Of a DNA stretch of 64,000 bases, positions 35,009-45,224 are shown piece after piece (the stretch's first letter is position 1; each line of letters starts with the position of its first letter). Source of the DNA: Raoultibacter timonensis (lineage in GTDB: Bacteria > Actinomycetota > Coriobacteriia > Coriobacteriales > Eggerthellaceae); contig NZ_LT964679.1 of the NCBI RefSeq assembly GCF_900240215.1, positions 2,645,322-2,709,321 on the forward strand. The letters are read 5' to 3'. Position numbers and translations under genes: made by a program. The notes under the pieces were generated by a model, which searched no databases, was not told the DNA's origin, and saw nothing but the letters and a program-made list of their open reading frames with translations.

Positions 35009-36229
35009 CTACCCCGCCCGCGCGACAACGCCGGAACTGCTGTCGGCTATCTTGCCCTCGATGCGCTCCCGATCGGCTCCCTCGGCAATCGTCGGCTGGT
35101 AGTTATTGCGCTCACTGTCAGACGAGATGAGGCAAGGAATCACCTCGACCGCATCATCGGTTTCGATGCCCTCTTCGCTCAATGTAAACGTCTGCTGGAA
35201 GATATAGCAGTCGGGGTCTCCGAGCGTTCGGCTGCCGCCGTAGCAGAAATTGCCCAAACCGTACACGATGTAGCGGCCGTTGTACTTCTCGTAGCCCTGC
35301 AGCACGTGCTGGTGCGAACCGACAACCACCGTCGCACCCGCATCGATGGCGATATGCGCAAGCTCGATTTGCTCGTCGGTCGGATCGTACTCGCGCATGG
35401 TGCCCCAGTGCATGAACACGATGATGATCTGCGCTCCCGCATCCTGGGCTGCGTGGATGCTCGTCGTCACCTGATCCTGTATGCCAAGACCGAGGCTCAG
35501 CATATTCGCGCCGATCAATGCAACCTTCACGCCTTTCACATCCTCGTAGGCCACGATCTCGTCGCCGAACGCGGTCACGCCCGCATCGGCGAGCGCGGCG
35601 AGTGTATCACCGCGACTGTTCCATCCGTAATCGTAGATGTGGTTGTTTGAGACGGAGGTTGCCTCCACACTGCTGCGCGAGAAGATTTCGGCATAGGACG
35701 GATCCCCCTTATAAGCGTACTCCTTATCCTCGCGCGTCGTTGCCGTGGTGAGTACGCCCTCGCAATTCGCCACCGTCAAGTCATCTGCTTCGAAGATGCT
35801 CTTCACGTTGGCGAAGAAGTAGTCGGGGCCTTCCGTATCGTAGATGCCCGTGAAGCTCGAGGCGTAGTCGAAGCTCTCCTCGGTGCCGAGCGTGCAATCG
35901 CCCGCAAACGTGATGGTGATACGGGTCGGCTCGACCTCGGGCTCTGGAGCCTCGAACGCCTCTTCGGACACTGCGAGCGAATCGGTGCCCGAAGCAGAAC
36001 CGCCCGCATGCGGTGCGGCGCTTTGCACCAACGCGTAGGCACCGGCAGCACCTCCGACAGCAAGTACGCACAGCACAAGGAGCGCTATCACCGTCGGCGA
36101 GCGGCGCGAGGATGCGCTTCGCGCGCGATACGGCTGCGGCTCGCGAAAGCCCGCAGCTGTCGGACGGCTCGCTCGATAGCCGCCTCGGCGGGGGGTGGGG
36201 CGCTTTGCTGGACGCTGCGGAGTCGGCAT
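35009..36229 (-). CDS. CapA/PgsA-family metallophosphatase-like surface protein
   Basis: A 406-residue protein. A basic cytoplasmic N-terminus and one membrane helix (about 46-70) precede a CapA-type calcineurin-like domain with ITFAGDCTLG, VANCEGVLT, SVSNNHIYDYG, FMHWG and VGSHQHVLQG. Related proteins are in poly-gamma-glutamate synthesis loci, but no pgsBC genes are nearby, so that role is not supported here. GAGG lies six bases before the ATG at 36229, which is preferred to the in-frame TTG at 36235. It stands between the two heme/Mo modules. Confidence 0.88.
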   Translation of the reverse strand: MPTPQRPAKRPTPRRGGYRASRPTAAGFREPQPYRARSASSRRSPTVIALLVLCVLAVGGAAGAYALVQSAAPHAGGSASGTDSLAVSEEAFEAPEPEVEPTRITITFAGDCTLGTEESFDYASSFTGIYDTEGPDYFFANVKSIFEADDLTVANCEGVLTTATTREDKEYAYKGDPSYAEIFSRSSVEATSVSNNHIYDYGWNSRGDTLAALADAGVTAFGDEIVAYEDVKGVKVALIGANMLSLGLGIQDQVTTSIHAAQDAGAQIIIVFMHWGTMREYDPTDEQIELAHIAIDAGATVVVGSHQHVLQGYEKYNGRYIVYGLGNFCYGGSRTLGDPDCYIFQQTFTLSEEGIETDDAVEVIPCLISSDSERNNYQPTIAEGADRERIEGKIADSSSGVVARAG

Positions 36230-36727
36230 AGGCAACCTCGAGTAGTAATCCTTGAATCAATTCCCCCTCATGCAGAAGGCTGCATACAGGGGGATGCTTC
36301 TCGCATTCCCATCATATCCGAAGTTCTCCATGGGCACTCGGATAGCTTGGCCAAAGCTGAAAAAAATGTTCCCTGTTGCATTTTTAGGAACCAAAAAGTG
36401 TTCTAAATCGCATTTTTCGAAACTTAGCAGAATCTCCGACCGCAAACAAGGAGCCGCGGCCAGCGCCGCACAACGCCGGGCAACGTTTTCGGCGTTTTCC
36501 ATCGCCGCAGGTCAATCCACATCCTCCGTTTCGACCGATGCCATGTTTTCGCAAATGGTTCGTCTCGACGATGGTGCGGCTTTCCCGCCCACCCTATGCT
36601 GGCCGAGCGTTATCCACCGATCGGCCTTGCGCGAGCGCGCGGGGTAGCGGTAGCTGCGGGGTAATTCGAGTACCGCCCGATCGATACGTACGCAAAGCAA
36701 GGACGAAGAAGAGAAAGGAAGGGAACC
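36230..36727 (+). other. Gene-free stretch upstream of module 2
   Basis: 498 bases with no convincing gene. A low-GC patch at 36358-36425 has paired GTTCC/GGAAC and GAAC/GTTC elements around runs of A and T, and may carry regulatory sites for module 2. Nothing else is seen. Confidence 0.4.
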
Positions 36728-38527
36728 ATGCGCACACAGAGCAAGCTCATCGTGGCAACGATGTGCGCCATGCTCGGCGTTGCCGGCATCGCGGGCTGCG
36801 CGCCGAAGGCGAACGAATCGGCAACCGCCAACGAACAGAGCCAGGCGCAGACCGAAGAGGCAACCGAGTATACCGACGAGCAGAAGGCCATCATCGCCGG
36901 AGAAGAGGGGGCAACCTACGACGACATTTCGCTCGACGCCTATCCGGGAAAGGATTATCTGGACGGCCTGCACGAGATGTGGGATTCGAAAGCCGAAGAG
37001 TACGTGCCCGAAATTCGCACCCTGCCCGACGGGCAGATGGTGCAGCGCACCCCGAGCGAACTCGTCGAGCGGGCGCGCCAGGGCATGACGCCGTACAACA
37101 TCTACCGCCTCAACAACGACAACCGCGGATGCAACAGCTGCCATGCCGACCTCAACAAGGTGCTCGAGAACCTCTCGCAGACCATGCATCCCTCGCCGAA
37201 CAGCGAGATCCTCAACGCCGAAATGACCGTGGATCAGTGCCTGTTCTGCCACACCTATTCGCCGGGCTACATCCCCACGCAGTACGAGTTCGGCACGCTC
37301 ATGCACAACGTGCACTACGGCATCGAATACGCCGACGAGTTCGAAGACGAGTACAAGGGCAACTGCTATTCTTGCCACGATGCGACCAACGACGGCTTGG
37401 GCATGATGCTGTGGGATGAAACCAAATTCGAGCGGCTGCGCGGAGTGACCAAGGTCGAGAACGTCGAAGGCGAATTCTCCATCGATCAGGATACGATCAT
37501 GGAACAGGAAGACATGTTCAACATGGACGCCTGGAACCGTCTGTACGATCGCATGCGATCAGGCGCCGAATACGCCGACACCCCGATGCCCGAAAGCCTC
37601 TTCGAGAGCTGGCCCATCACGGTCGATGGCGAAGTGAACGAGCCCTACACCGCCATGCTCCCCGATCTCGTGAAGGAAGCCGAAGATGCGGGCGTTGTGG
37701 TAACGAAGGTTTCGAAGGAAGTCTGCAACTGGAACGGAACCGGTGCGGGCAGCGTGAGCAACGTCGAGATTACCGGCATCCCCGTAAGCTGGCTCATCGA
37801 AAAGGCCGGCGGATACAAAGAGGGCGTCGATATCAACGGCGTTCGCGTCATGCGCGCCGACGGCTCCTCCAAGCGCGCCATGCCGCTCGACAAGGTCGAT
37901 GGCAACGAGGCGTTCCTCGTCTACGAGATCAACGGCGAGCGCTTGACCGCTGCGAACGGATTTCCCTGCACGAACTGGTGCGAGGGAGTCGATCCCGAGG
38001 TCAACTCCAAGCAGATGAACGAGTACAAGGTGGTCACCGACGCGCCCGACTTCAACGACCACGTGTACGAATTCGAACATCATGACGGCAACCCCAACGG
38101 CTGGATCGACGCGGAGGGCAATTGGACGAACAAGCCCAATGCGACCATCCTCGACGTACCCGAAGGCCTCATCATCAAAAACGGCGAGCCCTACACGTTC
38201 CACGGATACGTCGACGCCTACGACGAGAGGATCGCAAGCGTCGAATTCTCGATGGACTTCGGCAAAACCTGGACTACGTTCGACCTTGGCGAGACCGACG
38301 TGAACAAGCTCATCTGGTTCGACTTTACCTGGACCCCGCAGGAAGAAAGCGCCTACTGCCTGCAGATACGCGCAACCACCGAAACAGGGCTTGTAAGCCC
38401 GTACACCCAGACGGTCATGGTCAACGCGAAAGACACCATGCCCGAAACCGATGAGACCACCGTTATCGAAACCGCAGCCCTCGTAGCTCCGAAGGCGACC
38501 GTCGAAGCTACCAAGGAAGGAGAGTAG
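36728..38527 (+). CDS. Triheme cytochrome fused to sulfite-oxidase-fold molybdoprotein (module 2, first gene)
   Basis: A 599-residue lipoprotein (lipobox AGIAGC, Cys24). After an acidic linker comes a triheme domain: CNSCH (135-139), CLFCH (171-175) and CYSCH (213-217). The molybdopterin domain has the presumed Mo-ligand Cys333 (EVCNWNG) and ITGIPVSWLIEKAGG, identical to module 1 over that stretch. The C-terminal Ig-like domain includes SMDFGKTWTTFDL. GGAAGGG precedes the ATG. It is a full-length paralogue of the module 1 protein, with longer N- and C-terminal linkers. Confidence 0.88.
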   Translation: MRTQSKLIVATMCAMLGVAGIAGCAPKANESATANEQSQAQTEEATEYTDEQKAIIAGEEGATYDDISLDAYPGKDYLDGLHEMWDSKAEEYVPEIRTLPDGQMVQRTPSELVERARQGMTPYNIYRLNNDNRGCNSCHADLNKVLENLSQTMHPSPNSEILNAEMTVDQCLFCHTYSPGYIPTQYEFGTLMHNVHYGIEYADEFEDEYKGNCYSCHDATNDGLGMMLWDETKFERLRGVTKVENVEGEFSIDQDTIMEQEDMFNMDAWNRLYDRMRSGAEYADTPMPESLFESWPITVDGEVNEPYTAMLPDLVKEAEDAGVVVTKVSKEVCNWNGTGAGSVSNVEITGIPVSWLIEKAGGYKEGVDINGVRVMRADGSSKRAMPLDKVDGNEAFLVYEINGERLTAANGFPCTNWCEGVDPEVNSKQMNEYKVVTDAPDFNDHVYEFEHHDGNPNGWIDAEGNWTNKPNATILDVPEGLIIKNGEPYTFHGYVDAYDERIASVEFSMDFGKTWTTFDLGETDVNKLIWFDFTWTPQEESAYCLQIRATTETGLVSPYTQTVMVNAKDTMPETDETTVIETAALVAPKATVEATKEGE

Positions 38528-38532
38528 GCCCC

Positions 38533-39606
38533 ATGACGAAAACCACCAACAGGATCATGGCCGGCATGGCAGGGGCGGTGCTCCTCGCTTCTGGTGCGGG
38601 TGCCGCCTTCGCAGGCCTCACCCCGGCCGTCGCCGAATCCGACACGCAGCCGACGGGCACCGTGCATTCGGTTGCCGACTACGACATCCGCAGCTCATGG
38701 CTCGCACAAGACGAAGGCTACACGCAGGTTGCCGACGTTCGGGGAACGTTCGACTTCGACCAGGAAGGAGTAACGCCCAACGACGAGCTGTTCAACGTGT
38801 TCGGAACCGCGATCCTCTCGATGTGCTCCAAGCCGGCAGCCGAGCTCGAGGCCGAGCAAACCGGCGTAGCGAACTACTACATCAACGTGGGCGGCAACGT
38901 CCAGAAGAGCTTCACGCTCGACCTGTCCGAACTCGAAGACGACGAGCAAGAGATGCTCATGGGATGCTCCTGTGCCACCGGCTCGCCGTTCGGGCAGGCT
39001 TCGGTCATCGGCATACCGCTCGCTTCGGTCGTCGGCATGGCAGAACTCGAAGAGGACGTGAACACCGTCACTGCGTACGGCGCCGACGGGTTCGGCCAGC
39101 CGCTGCCACTTCAGTACGCGCTCGACAAGAACGCGCTTCTGGTATACAAGGTCAACGATCAGGAACTAAGGTCTTCGGAAGGATCGAGCATACAGCTCTG
39201 GATGCCCGAAACAGTGGCACGCTACTTCACGCGCAACATCGCGTCCATCGAGCTTACGCGCGAGGATTCCGTGCCCGGCGTACAGCAGGTCGACCCCACC
39301 TACCGTAACAAGATCGAGATCAAGAACTCCTCCGATGGCTGCACGTTCAGAGCGGGCGACGACATCACGTTCGAAGGCGTCGCCGACGACTGCGGCAGCC
39401 CCGTCACGGCGATCGAGTTCTCTTTCGACGACGGCCGCACCTGGACCGTCTGCGACACGGAAGGCGCCACCGCCGACAAGTGGGTGAATTGGAGGTTCAC
39501 CACAAGCTTCGACGAGGCGGGCGACTACCAGATGACCGTGCGGGCCCGCACCGCAGACGGCGTGGTATCGCCGCTTTCCGCGAGCCTCACGTTCGAGGTC
39601 GTATAA
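38533..39606 (+). CDS. Exported sulfite-oxidase-fold protein (module 2, second gene)
   Basis: A 357-residue protein closely similar to the module 1 second gene: MGCSCATGSPFGQASVIGIPLASVV, YGADGFGQPLPL, LWMPETVARYFTRNI and DGRTWTVCDTEGATADKWVNW. The signal peptide is 1-33. AAGGAG precedes the ATG and the gap to the upstream gene is 5 bases, so it is co-transcribed. It lacks heme motifs and probably pairs with the upstream fusion protein. Confidence 0.86.
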   Translation: MTKTTNRIMAGMAGAVLLASGAGAAFAGLTPAVAESDTQPTGTVHSVADYDIRSSWLAQDEGYTQVADVRGTFDFDQEGVTPNDELFNVFGTAILSMCSKPAAELEAEQTGVANYYINVGGNVQKSFTLDLSELEDDEQEMLMGCSCATGSPFGQASVIGIPLASVVGMAELEEDVNTVTAYGADGFGQPLPLQYALDKNALLVYKVNDQELRSSEGSSIQLWMPETVARYFTRNIASIELTREDSVPGVQQVDPTYRNKIEIKNSSDGCTFRAGDDITFEGVADDCGSPVTAIEFSFDDGRTWTVCDTEGATADKWVNWRFTTSFDEAGDYQMTVRARTADGVVSPLSASLTFEVV

Positions 39607-39644
39607 ACGGAGCCGCTTAGGGCGCGCAAAGCGCACCCCGCCAC

Positions 39645-39740
39645 CGCCCGCAGGCCCGAGGGTGCCTGCGGGCGCAGAACTCCCACCCTTGCATATCGCA
39701 CGTCGGGCACCGGCTCCGCCCGACGTGCGATACTGTTTCC
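39645..39740 (+). terminator. Two consecutive hairpins after module 2
   Basis: First hairpin: 11-base arms at 39645-39655 and 39664-39674. Second: 15-base perfect arms at 39694-39708 and 39718-39732, followed by CTGTTTCC. Double hairpin terminator of the module 2 operon. Confidence 0.75.
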
Positions 39741-39882
39741 AGCGAATGCCCAAGCACCCGAGCGCTACCGCGCGACCCGACGTGCGGGCGCCGGGCGGCA
39801 TTCGTTATCGGGCCCCGCGGTCGCCGAACCTCCCTCGGTGCGCTATACTGCACAGTGATTTTAGGGGGATGAAAGCGAAGCG

Positions 39883-41403
39883 ATGAACACCGACCGCCGT
39901 ACCATGCTTATCTGTGCAACGTTTTCCGCGCTGGGGCTTTCGCTCAATCTGCTGTGGTGCACGCTCATGGGCCATACCCCTGGATTTCTGCTCTCATCGC
40001 TGAGTTTGGGCGAGATGGTCAACGCCCGCACGTTCTGGTTGCTGGGCATCCTGCTCATCAGCATTCTGTTCGTCGCGCTCCCCCGACAGATATCCGAACG
40101 AGACCGCAGCCTCGCCTACGTGATGCCCGTGCTTTCGGCAGTGGGAACCGCCTGCTTCGCCCTCTCGTTCAACCAGAGCTTCTTCGATCCCACCGTTCTT
40201 GCAACGACCGGACTTACCGTTGCAGGCCTCGGTTACTTTTGGTTCGTATCCCGCTATGTCGCCCTCCTCGCAAAGACGCAAGGGTTCTCTGTCGTGGTCT
40301 GGTGCATCGTCGCCGCCTTCCCGCTGCGTCAGCTAGCGAGCCTCGGGCTCGATAGCTTCCTCGATCCGTCGCAACAGGTTATGGTTGCCATCGCGCTGCC
40401 GTTCCTGTCGGCATTGTTCCTCGGATTCGCGCGGATCACCGCACGCAAAGCATCGCAGGGCGAAGAATCCGAGTTCGACGCAACCGACGCTTCGGCCCCG
40501 CAGCCGACAGCCGAAGCGCTCGGTCGGCCAAAAACCCTTCGCCACGCGCAAGGTGCAAACGATATGGTTATCGTGCTTGTCATCGCAGGCGTGCTGCTTG
40601 CCATGGTGCGTATCTTCGGCCCATCGGGCGCATGGGGCGATTCCAACACCACCTACTTCGACAGCCTCGGCCGCATTCCCGCCATCTCGGTGCTTACGAT
40701 CTGCCTCGCGCTGTTCGCTTTGCTCACGCTCTTGCTCATGGTGAGAAAACCTGTATCGATCCGCTTTCAGCTGCCCATCCTCGTAGTGATCGCAGGCCTG
40801 TTCGTCGTAGTCATCCGCTCCCAGCTCGGTGATTCTTCCTCCGCGGTTTTACTCGACAGCATTGTGCAGGCGAACGATCCGTTCGCGCATCTGCTGTTCT
40901 GGTCGGTTATCGCAGCCGCTTTGACGGCGCTCGACATGCCCGAGAACCGCATCATCGGCATTCCCGGACTCGTATATGCGGCGAGCTCTATCGTCTGGGT
41001 GGTGTTCTTGCGCGGTAGCGCCGTCATCGAAACAGCTGTCATCCTCGTCGTCGTAGCGATCGTGATGAACCGTTCATGGTTCTCGGGCCTTCTCAAAGGA
41101 CGCGACGGGGCTGCCGATGTCGAATCGGCGGATGAGCCGGAAGATTCCGCCTCGAGGCTGGCTCAAACCATTACCGAGCGCTGCCAGGAGGTTGCATCGG
41201 AGCACGGGCTCTCGCCTCGAGAAGCCGAGGTATTCCTGCTGCTCGCCCAAGGCCGCACTTGCTCGTTCATTCAAGACGAGCTCGTGCTAGCCGAGAGCAC
41301 CGTGAAAACGCACATGTCCCATATCTACGCCAAGATGGATGTAAGCGGGCGGCAGGGCATGATGGACCTCGTGTTCGGGGAATCCGCACGGGAGAAACCG
41401 TAG
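39883..41403 (+). CDS. Membrane-bound LuxR-type regulator D (module 2)
   Basis: A 506-residue paralogue of regulator C, with about twelve membrane helices and a C-terminal HTH (LSPREAEVFLLLAQGRTCSFIQ, AESTVKTHMSHIYAKMDV). A TATACT lies at 39844-39849. The ATG overlaps the stop of a five-codon reading frame at 39869-39886 (MKAKR) that sits directly after AGGGGG, so translation may be coupled to a leader. It follows the module 2 enzymes in the same direction, whereas regulator C is divergent. Confidence 0.9.
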   Translation: MNTDRRTMLICATFSALGLSLNLLWCTLMGHTPGFLLSSLSLGEMVNARTFWLLGILLISILFVALPRQISERDRSLAYVMPVLSAVGTACFALSFNQSFFDPTVLATTGLTVAGLGYFWFVSRYVALLAKTQGFSVVVWCIVAAFPLRQLASLGLDSFLDPSQQVMVAIALPFLSALFLGFARITARKASQGEESEFDATDASAPQPTAEALGRPKTLRHAQGANDMVIVLVIAGVLLAMVRIFGPSGAWGDSNTTYFDSLGRIPAISVLTICLALFALLTLLLMVRKPVSIRFQLPILVVIAGLFVVVIRSQLGDSSSAVLLDSIVQANDPFAHLLFWSVIAAALTALDMPENRIIGIPGLVYAASSIVWVVFLRGSAVIETAVILVVVAIVMNRSWFSGLLKGRDGAADVESADEPEDSASRLAQTITERCQEVASEHGLSPREAEVFLLLAQGRTCSFIQDELVLAESTVKTHMSHIYAKMDVSGRQGMMDLVFGESAREKP

Positions 41404-41438
41404 AACGCACCGATCGCCTGGGCGCCTCGAATCCCCGC

Positions 41439-42260
<822 letters not shown>

Positions 42261-42336
42261 CTATCATCCGAGCGCTTTGCAAACGCGAAGATCCGCGATC
42301 CATTGACGATCCGTAGCGGGACGGTTGACGATGCGT

Positions 42337-42807
42337 CTAAATTCGTCGCGCATATCCTCGATCGGCCCCGAAAGCCTCGGCGGCTCTGCCCACGTGCGCG
42401 CGGACCGTTCGCAGCGCCCGTAGATCCTCCCCCGATCGACGCGCCGACAGAAGGCCGTCGCCGTTGCCGAGAACCTGAAAGCGGTCGCAGCAGACATCCC
42501 TTCCCCGCTCGGTCAGATACACTACCTTGCGCCTCTTGTCGTCGCTCTCCCCCGAGATTGCAGCGTACCCGCCTTCAGCCAGCCCCGCGAGAACCGATGA
42601 GGCGTACTGCGAAGTCACTCCGAGCGCTTCGGCTATCTCGCCGATGGACGGAGGAGCCCCGGAAGAGCAGAGCAGCAGCAGCACCGCGAGCTCGTATCCT
42701 TTGAACCCGTCGTATTTCGATCTGAGCAGTATGCCGATCCGTGCATGGATGTCGAACATTTCCCAAAGCAGGCTTGCATCGATACGCTTTTGTTCGGCGG
42801 GTTCCAT
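42337..42807 (-). CDS. MarR family transcriptional regulator
   Basis: A 156-residue regulator. A winged HTH is visible in the middle (PPSIGEIAEALGVTSQYASSVL, then GGYAAISGESDDKRRKVVYLTERG). TAGGAG precedes the ATG. It probably controls the downstream glucose dehydrogenase (gap 112 bases). The 285 bases upstream (42808-43092) hold no other feature. Confidence 0.88.
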   Translation of the reverse strand: MEPAEQKRIDASLLWEMFDIHARIGILLRSKYDGFKGYELAVLLLLCSSGAPPSIGEIAEALGVTSQYASSVLAGLAEGGYAAISGESDDKRRKVVYLTERGRDVCCDRFQVLGNGDGLLSARRSGEDLRALRTVRAHVGRAAEAFGADRGYARRI

Positions 42808-43092
42808 ACGCTCTCCTATCGTTTCCGTTTATACAAAGATACGCGCAGCACGGCGCGGCGCAGTATCCCGCACCAGAGCGAGCCGACGGTACCTTGGGTT
42901 TCTTTCCTTAGACAATAAGACGGATAAAACGCGCTTTTCTCGTCACCAAAACGCCCACGAAACCGCAGGTTCACCGTATCTCCATAGCAGGGAGGGATTT
43001 ACCTAAATTACTGACAATCCAGATTACGCGCGCGGTTTTGCCCCAACGGCGCCCGACGGCCGTACCGCTCGAGTACGCCCGAGCAGCTTGCG

Positions 43093-44073
43093 TTACGAAA
43101 CGACCGGCAGTTCCTTTTCCTTCGCAGGAGCCAGCTTGAAAGCGAGCACAACGAGTCCGGCAACGACCGCAGCGCACAAGAGCGTAATGCCGATCAAGGG
43201 AGCCATTGCCTGCGAGGAGAGAAAGCCCCGACCGATCACCGCCGTAAGCACAACCGTCGAGTTGATGCCCGCATGCAGGAGAAACGGAGCCCAGAACGTC
43301 TTGTACCGCTCGTACACGAACGCAAGCAGCAACCCGTAGAAGAAGGCCGTCACACCCTGCGTCACGTTGCCGTGGGCAAGCGTGAACACGAGTGCCGAAA
43401 GCAAGCCTGCGGAGACCGGAGCCATCCACTCACGAAGACGGCTGTACAGCAGAACGCGAAACACCAGCTCCTCAACCGCAGGCCCAATCACTCCGATGAC
43501 AAGCACCGAAATAAAGGGACTCGCCGAAAACACGAGCTCCTGCGTTCCATCGTCGCCGAACCCGGTCAGCTCGAACAAGCTTATCGCGCAAAGCGCCGTG
43601 GCGATGCCCATCGCGAAGCATAAAAGAAGCTTTCCGAAACCAGGCAGGCGGTATTCCTTCCAAGCGCCTTTCGCCCTCAGTCGGTTGCCGTCCATGATGC
43701 GAAAGGCGATCAGGAACGGAACGGCCACCACCTGGGAGGCGACCGTGCCCAGCAGCACCAACCAAACGAATTCGTAGCCTCCGGCCATGGTGCGAAACAT
43801 CGGGCTTCCCACCATTGCGGATGCCATCACGATACCGGCAAGCACCTGTACGCCGAAGATGAGGAGCACCGGGTAAGCCGCGCGCCACAGACGAACGCCG
43901 ATCCCGTCGGGCTTAGAAGCAGGAACGGGATAAGCCTGCGGGACGGGCGGTTGCGTACCGTAGCCAGGTTGCTGATAGGGTTGCTGATAGGGTTGCTGCT
44001 GGCAGAGCGGCTGCTCAGAAGGCTGCGGCTGTTGAGCCGGATGGAAAGCGGGCTGCGGATGCTCATCGTTCAT
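43093..44073 (-). CDS. CPBP family intramembrane metalloprotease
   Basis: A 326-residue protein. The Gln/Pro-rich N-terminus contains a small tandem repeat (QQPYQQPYQQPGYG). About eight membrane helices carry the CPBP (CAAX protease/bacteriocin-processing) motifs: EELVFR, FTLAHGN and LLHAGIN. The ATG at 44073 has GGAG nine bases upstream and is preferred to the ATG at 44088. Its substrate is unknown. Confidence 0.9.
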   Translation of the reverse strand: MNDEHPQPAFHPAQQPQPSEQPLCQQQPYQQPYQQPGYGTQPPVPQAYPVPASKPDGIGVRLWRAAYPVLLIFGVQVLAGIVMASAMVGSPMFRTMAGGYEFVWLVLLGTVASQVVAVPFLIAFRIMDGNRLRAKGAWKEYRLPGFGKLLLCFAMGIATALCAISLFELTGFGDDGTQELVFSASPFISVLVIGVIGPAVEELVFRVLLYSRLREWMAPVSAGLLSALVFTLAHGNVTQGVTAFFYGLLLAFVYERYKTFWAPFLLHAGINSTVVLTAVIGRGFLSSQAMAPLIGITLLCAAVVAGLVVLAFKLAPAKEKELPVVS

Positions 44074-44180
44074 GGAAATCAACTCCATCGTCTGTTTTCA
44101 TCAGTATACCCGACTTGCCGCCGAGGAATCCGCTGCCTCCTCGCCGAGCTTTTCAGAAAGATGCGCTGCGATTTCGCTCG

Positions 44181-45089
44181 CTATACCAAATACCGCGCAA
44201 GCTTCGCCTTCTGCTCGTCGGTCTTTTCCAGACAGGCGAGAAACCGATCGACGGGCACGTAGTCGATGACAAGGTCGAACCCGCGCTTCTCGAACAGATC
44301 GTACACGGGACGCGCCGTCCTGATGAAATCGAAGAATTCGAGCCGTTCGGTAGCAAGCCACGCCTCGTACTTCTTCTCGTAAGGAGCGAGCAGCGACGTA
44401 TCGCGCACCTCCCAGATGCAATTGACAAGCTTGATCGACGAAGCCTCTTCGTTTTCGAGATTGGTATAGATGGCAAGCAGGTGTTTCGCCATCTGCAAAG
44501 CATCGAACCGCGAGAACCTCGTCTTACGCGAGCCCTTCCAATTCGGATCGCCCTTGACAAGACCGTTGAACAGCTCGATGAACACGGCGGCGTCTTCTTT
44601 GGGAATAAGGTAGCGATCGGGGTCGAGATACGAAACGCGCAGCATCTTCATCCACCCGAGCATCCACTCGGCCATCTTCATCTCGCAGTACACGACCGCA
44701 TTCTTGTTCTCGGCGAGCAAGCGGGCATCGAGGTTCGCCTTGTTGGGGTTGCCCTGCAGCGTGGGCAATTGATATTCGTAGTTGATCGAATACCGGCCCT
44801 TCGGGGCAAGCATCGAGTCGACGATGCGCACGCGATGGTTTCCCAGCAGGTTGAACGTCATGGCCGAAGACGATCTGAGCGCACGCATCTTCTCACCAAG
44901 CTCGACGCCCACCCCTTGCGCATATTCGCGCAGGTGGCATTCCGCCATGGTATCGACCAGATTGTCCTCGAGATGCGCGACGTAGTACGGGGCCATGGCG
45001 TCGCTCTCGCATCCGCCGAACTCGCAGCTTCCGTTTGTTTCCTCGAACCGCTTCTTGATAAGCTCGATCACCGTTGTGGGAAAATCCAT
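44181..45089 (-). CDS. Putative restriction-endonuclease-like protein (PGN_0703-like)
   Basis: A 302-residue protein of which I recognise only a family resemblance: ALRSSSAMTFNLLG near residue 77 and an E-x-K core (YCEMKMAEW) resemble PGN_0703-type putative nucleases of the PD-(D/E)XK fold. Several cysteines lie near the N-terminus. No methyltransferase is nearby, so a restriction role is not supported. The ATG at 45089 has GGAAG five bases upstream; the in-frame GTG at 45101 is the alternative. Confidence 0.6.
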   Translation of the reverse strand: MDFPTTVIELIKKRFEETNGSCEFGGCESDAMAPYYVAHLEDNLVDTMAECHLREYAQGVGVELGEKMRALRSSSAMTFNLLGNHRVRIVDSMLAPKGRYSINYEYQLPTLQGNPNKANLDARLLAENKNAVVYCEMKMAEWMLGWMKMLRVSYLDPDRYLIPKEDAAVFIELFNGLVKGDPNWKGSRKTRFSRFDALQMAKHLLAIYTNLENEEASSIKLVNCIWEVRDTSLLAPYEKKYEAWLATERLEFFDFIRTARPVYDLFEKRGFDLVIDYVPVDRFLACLEKTDEQKAKLARYLV

Positions 45090-45186
45090 AGCCTCTTCCA
45101 CTCGTTTTCGCTTCTAGCATCGCTGAGATTGGCATCGCTTTTTCGGCTCCAGCGCTGAATACTTGCCGCCCGATCGGGTATCATAT

Positions 45187-45213
45187 GCAAAAGGCCCCCT
45201 GATCGGGGGCCTT
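45187..45213 (-). terminator. Intrinsic terminator of citrate synthase
   Basis: Minus strand: 9-base perfect arms AAGGCCCCC / GGGGGCCTT with a 5-base loop, then TTTTGC. It lies 12 bases beyond the stop. Confidence 0.85.
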
Positions 45214-45224
45214 GGGTTCTGCTC

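Noticed and set aside
35009-36229. Poly-gamma-glutamate capsule locus
   Set aside because: Only the CapA-like protein is present; the synthase genes pgsB and pgsC are not found nearby.
36257-36502. Possible 81-codon gene in the gap before module 2
   Set aside because: No ribosome site, no family resemblance and composition like non-coding DNA.
43951-44050. Short tandem repeat (TTGCTGATAGGG units) that could suggest a CRISPR or VNTR
   Set aside because: It encodes a Gln/Pro/Tyr repeat within the CPBP protease N-terminus; no spacers are present.
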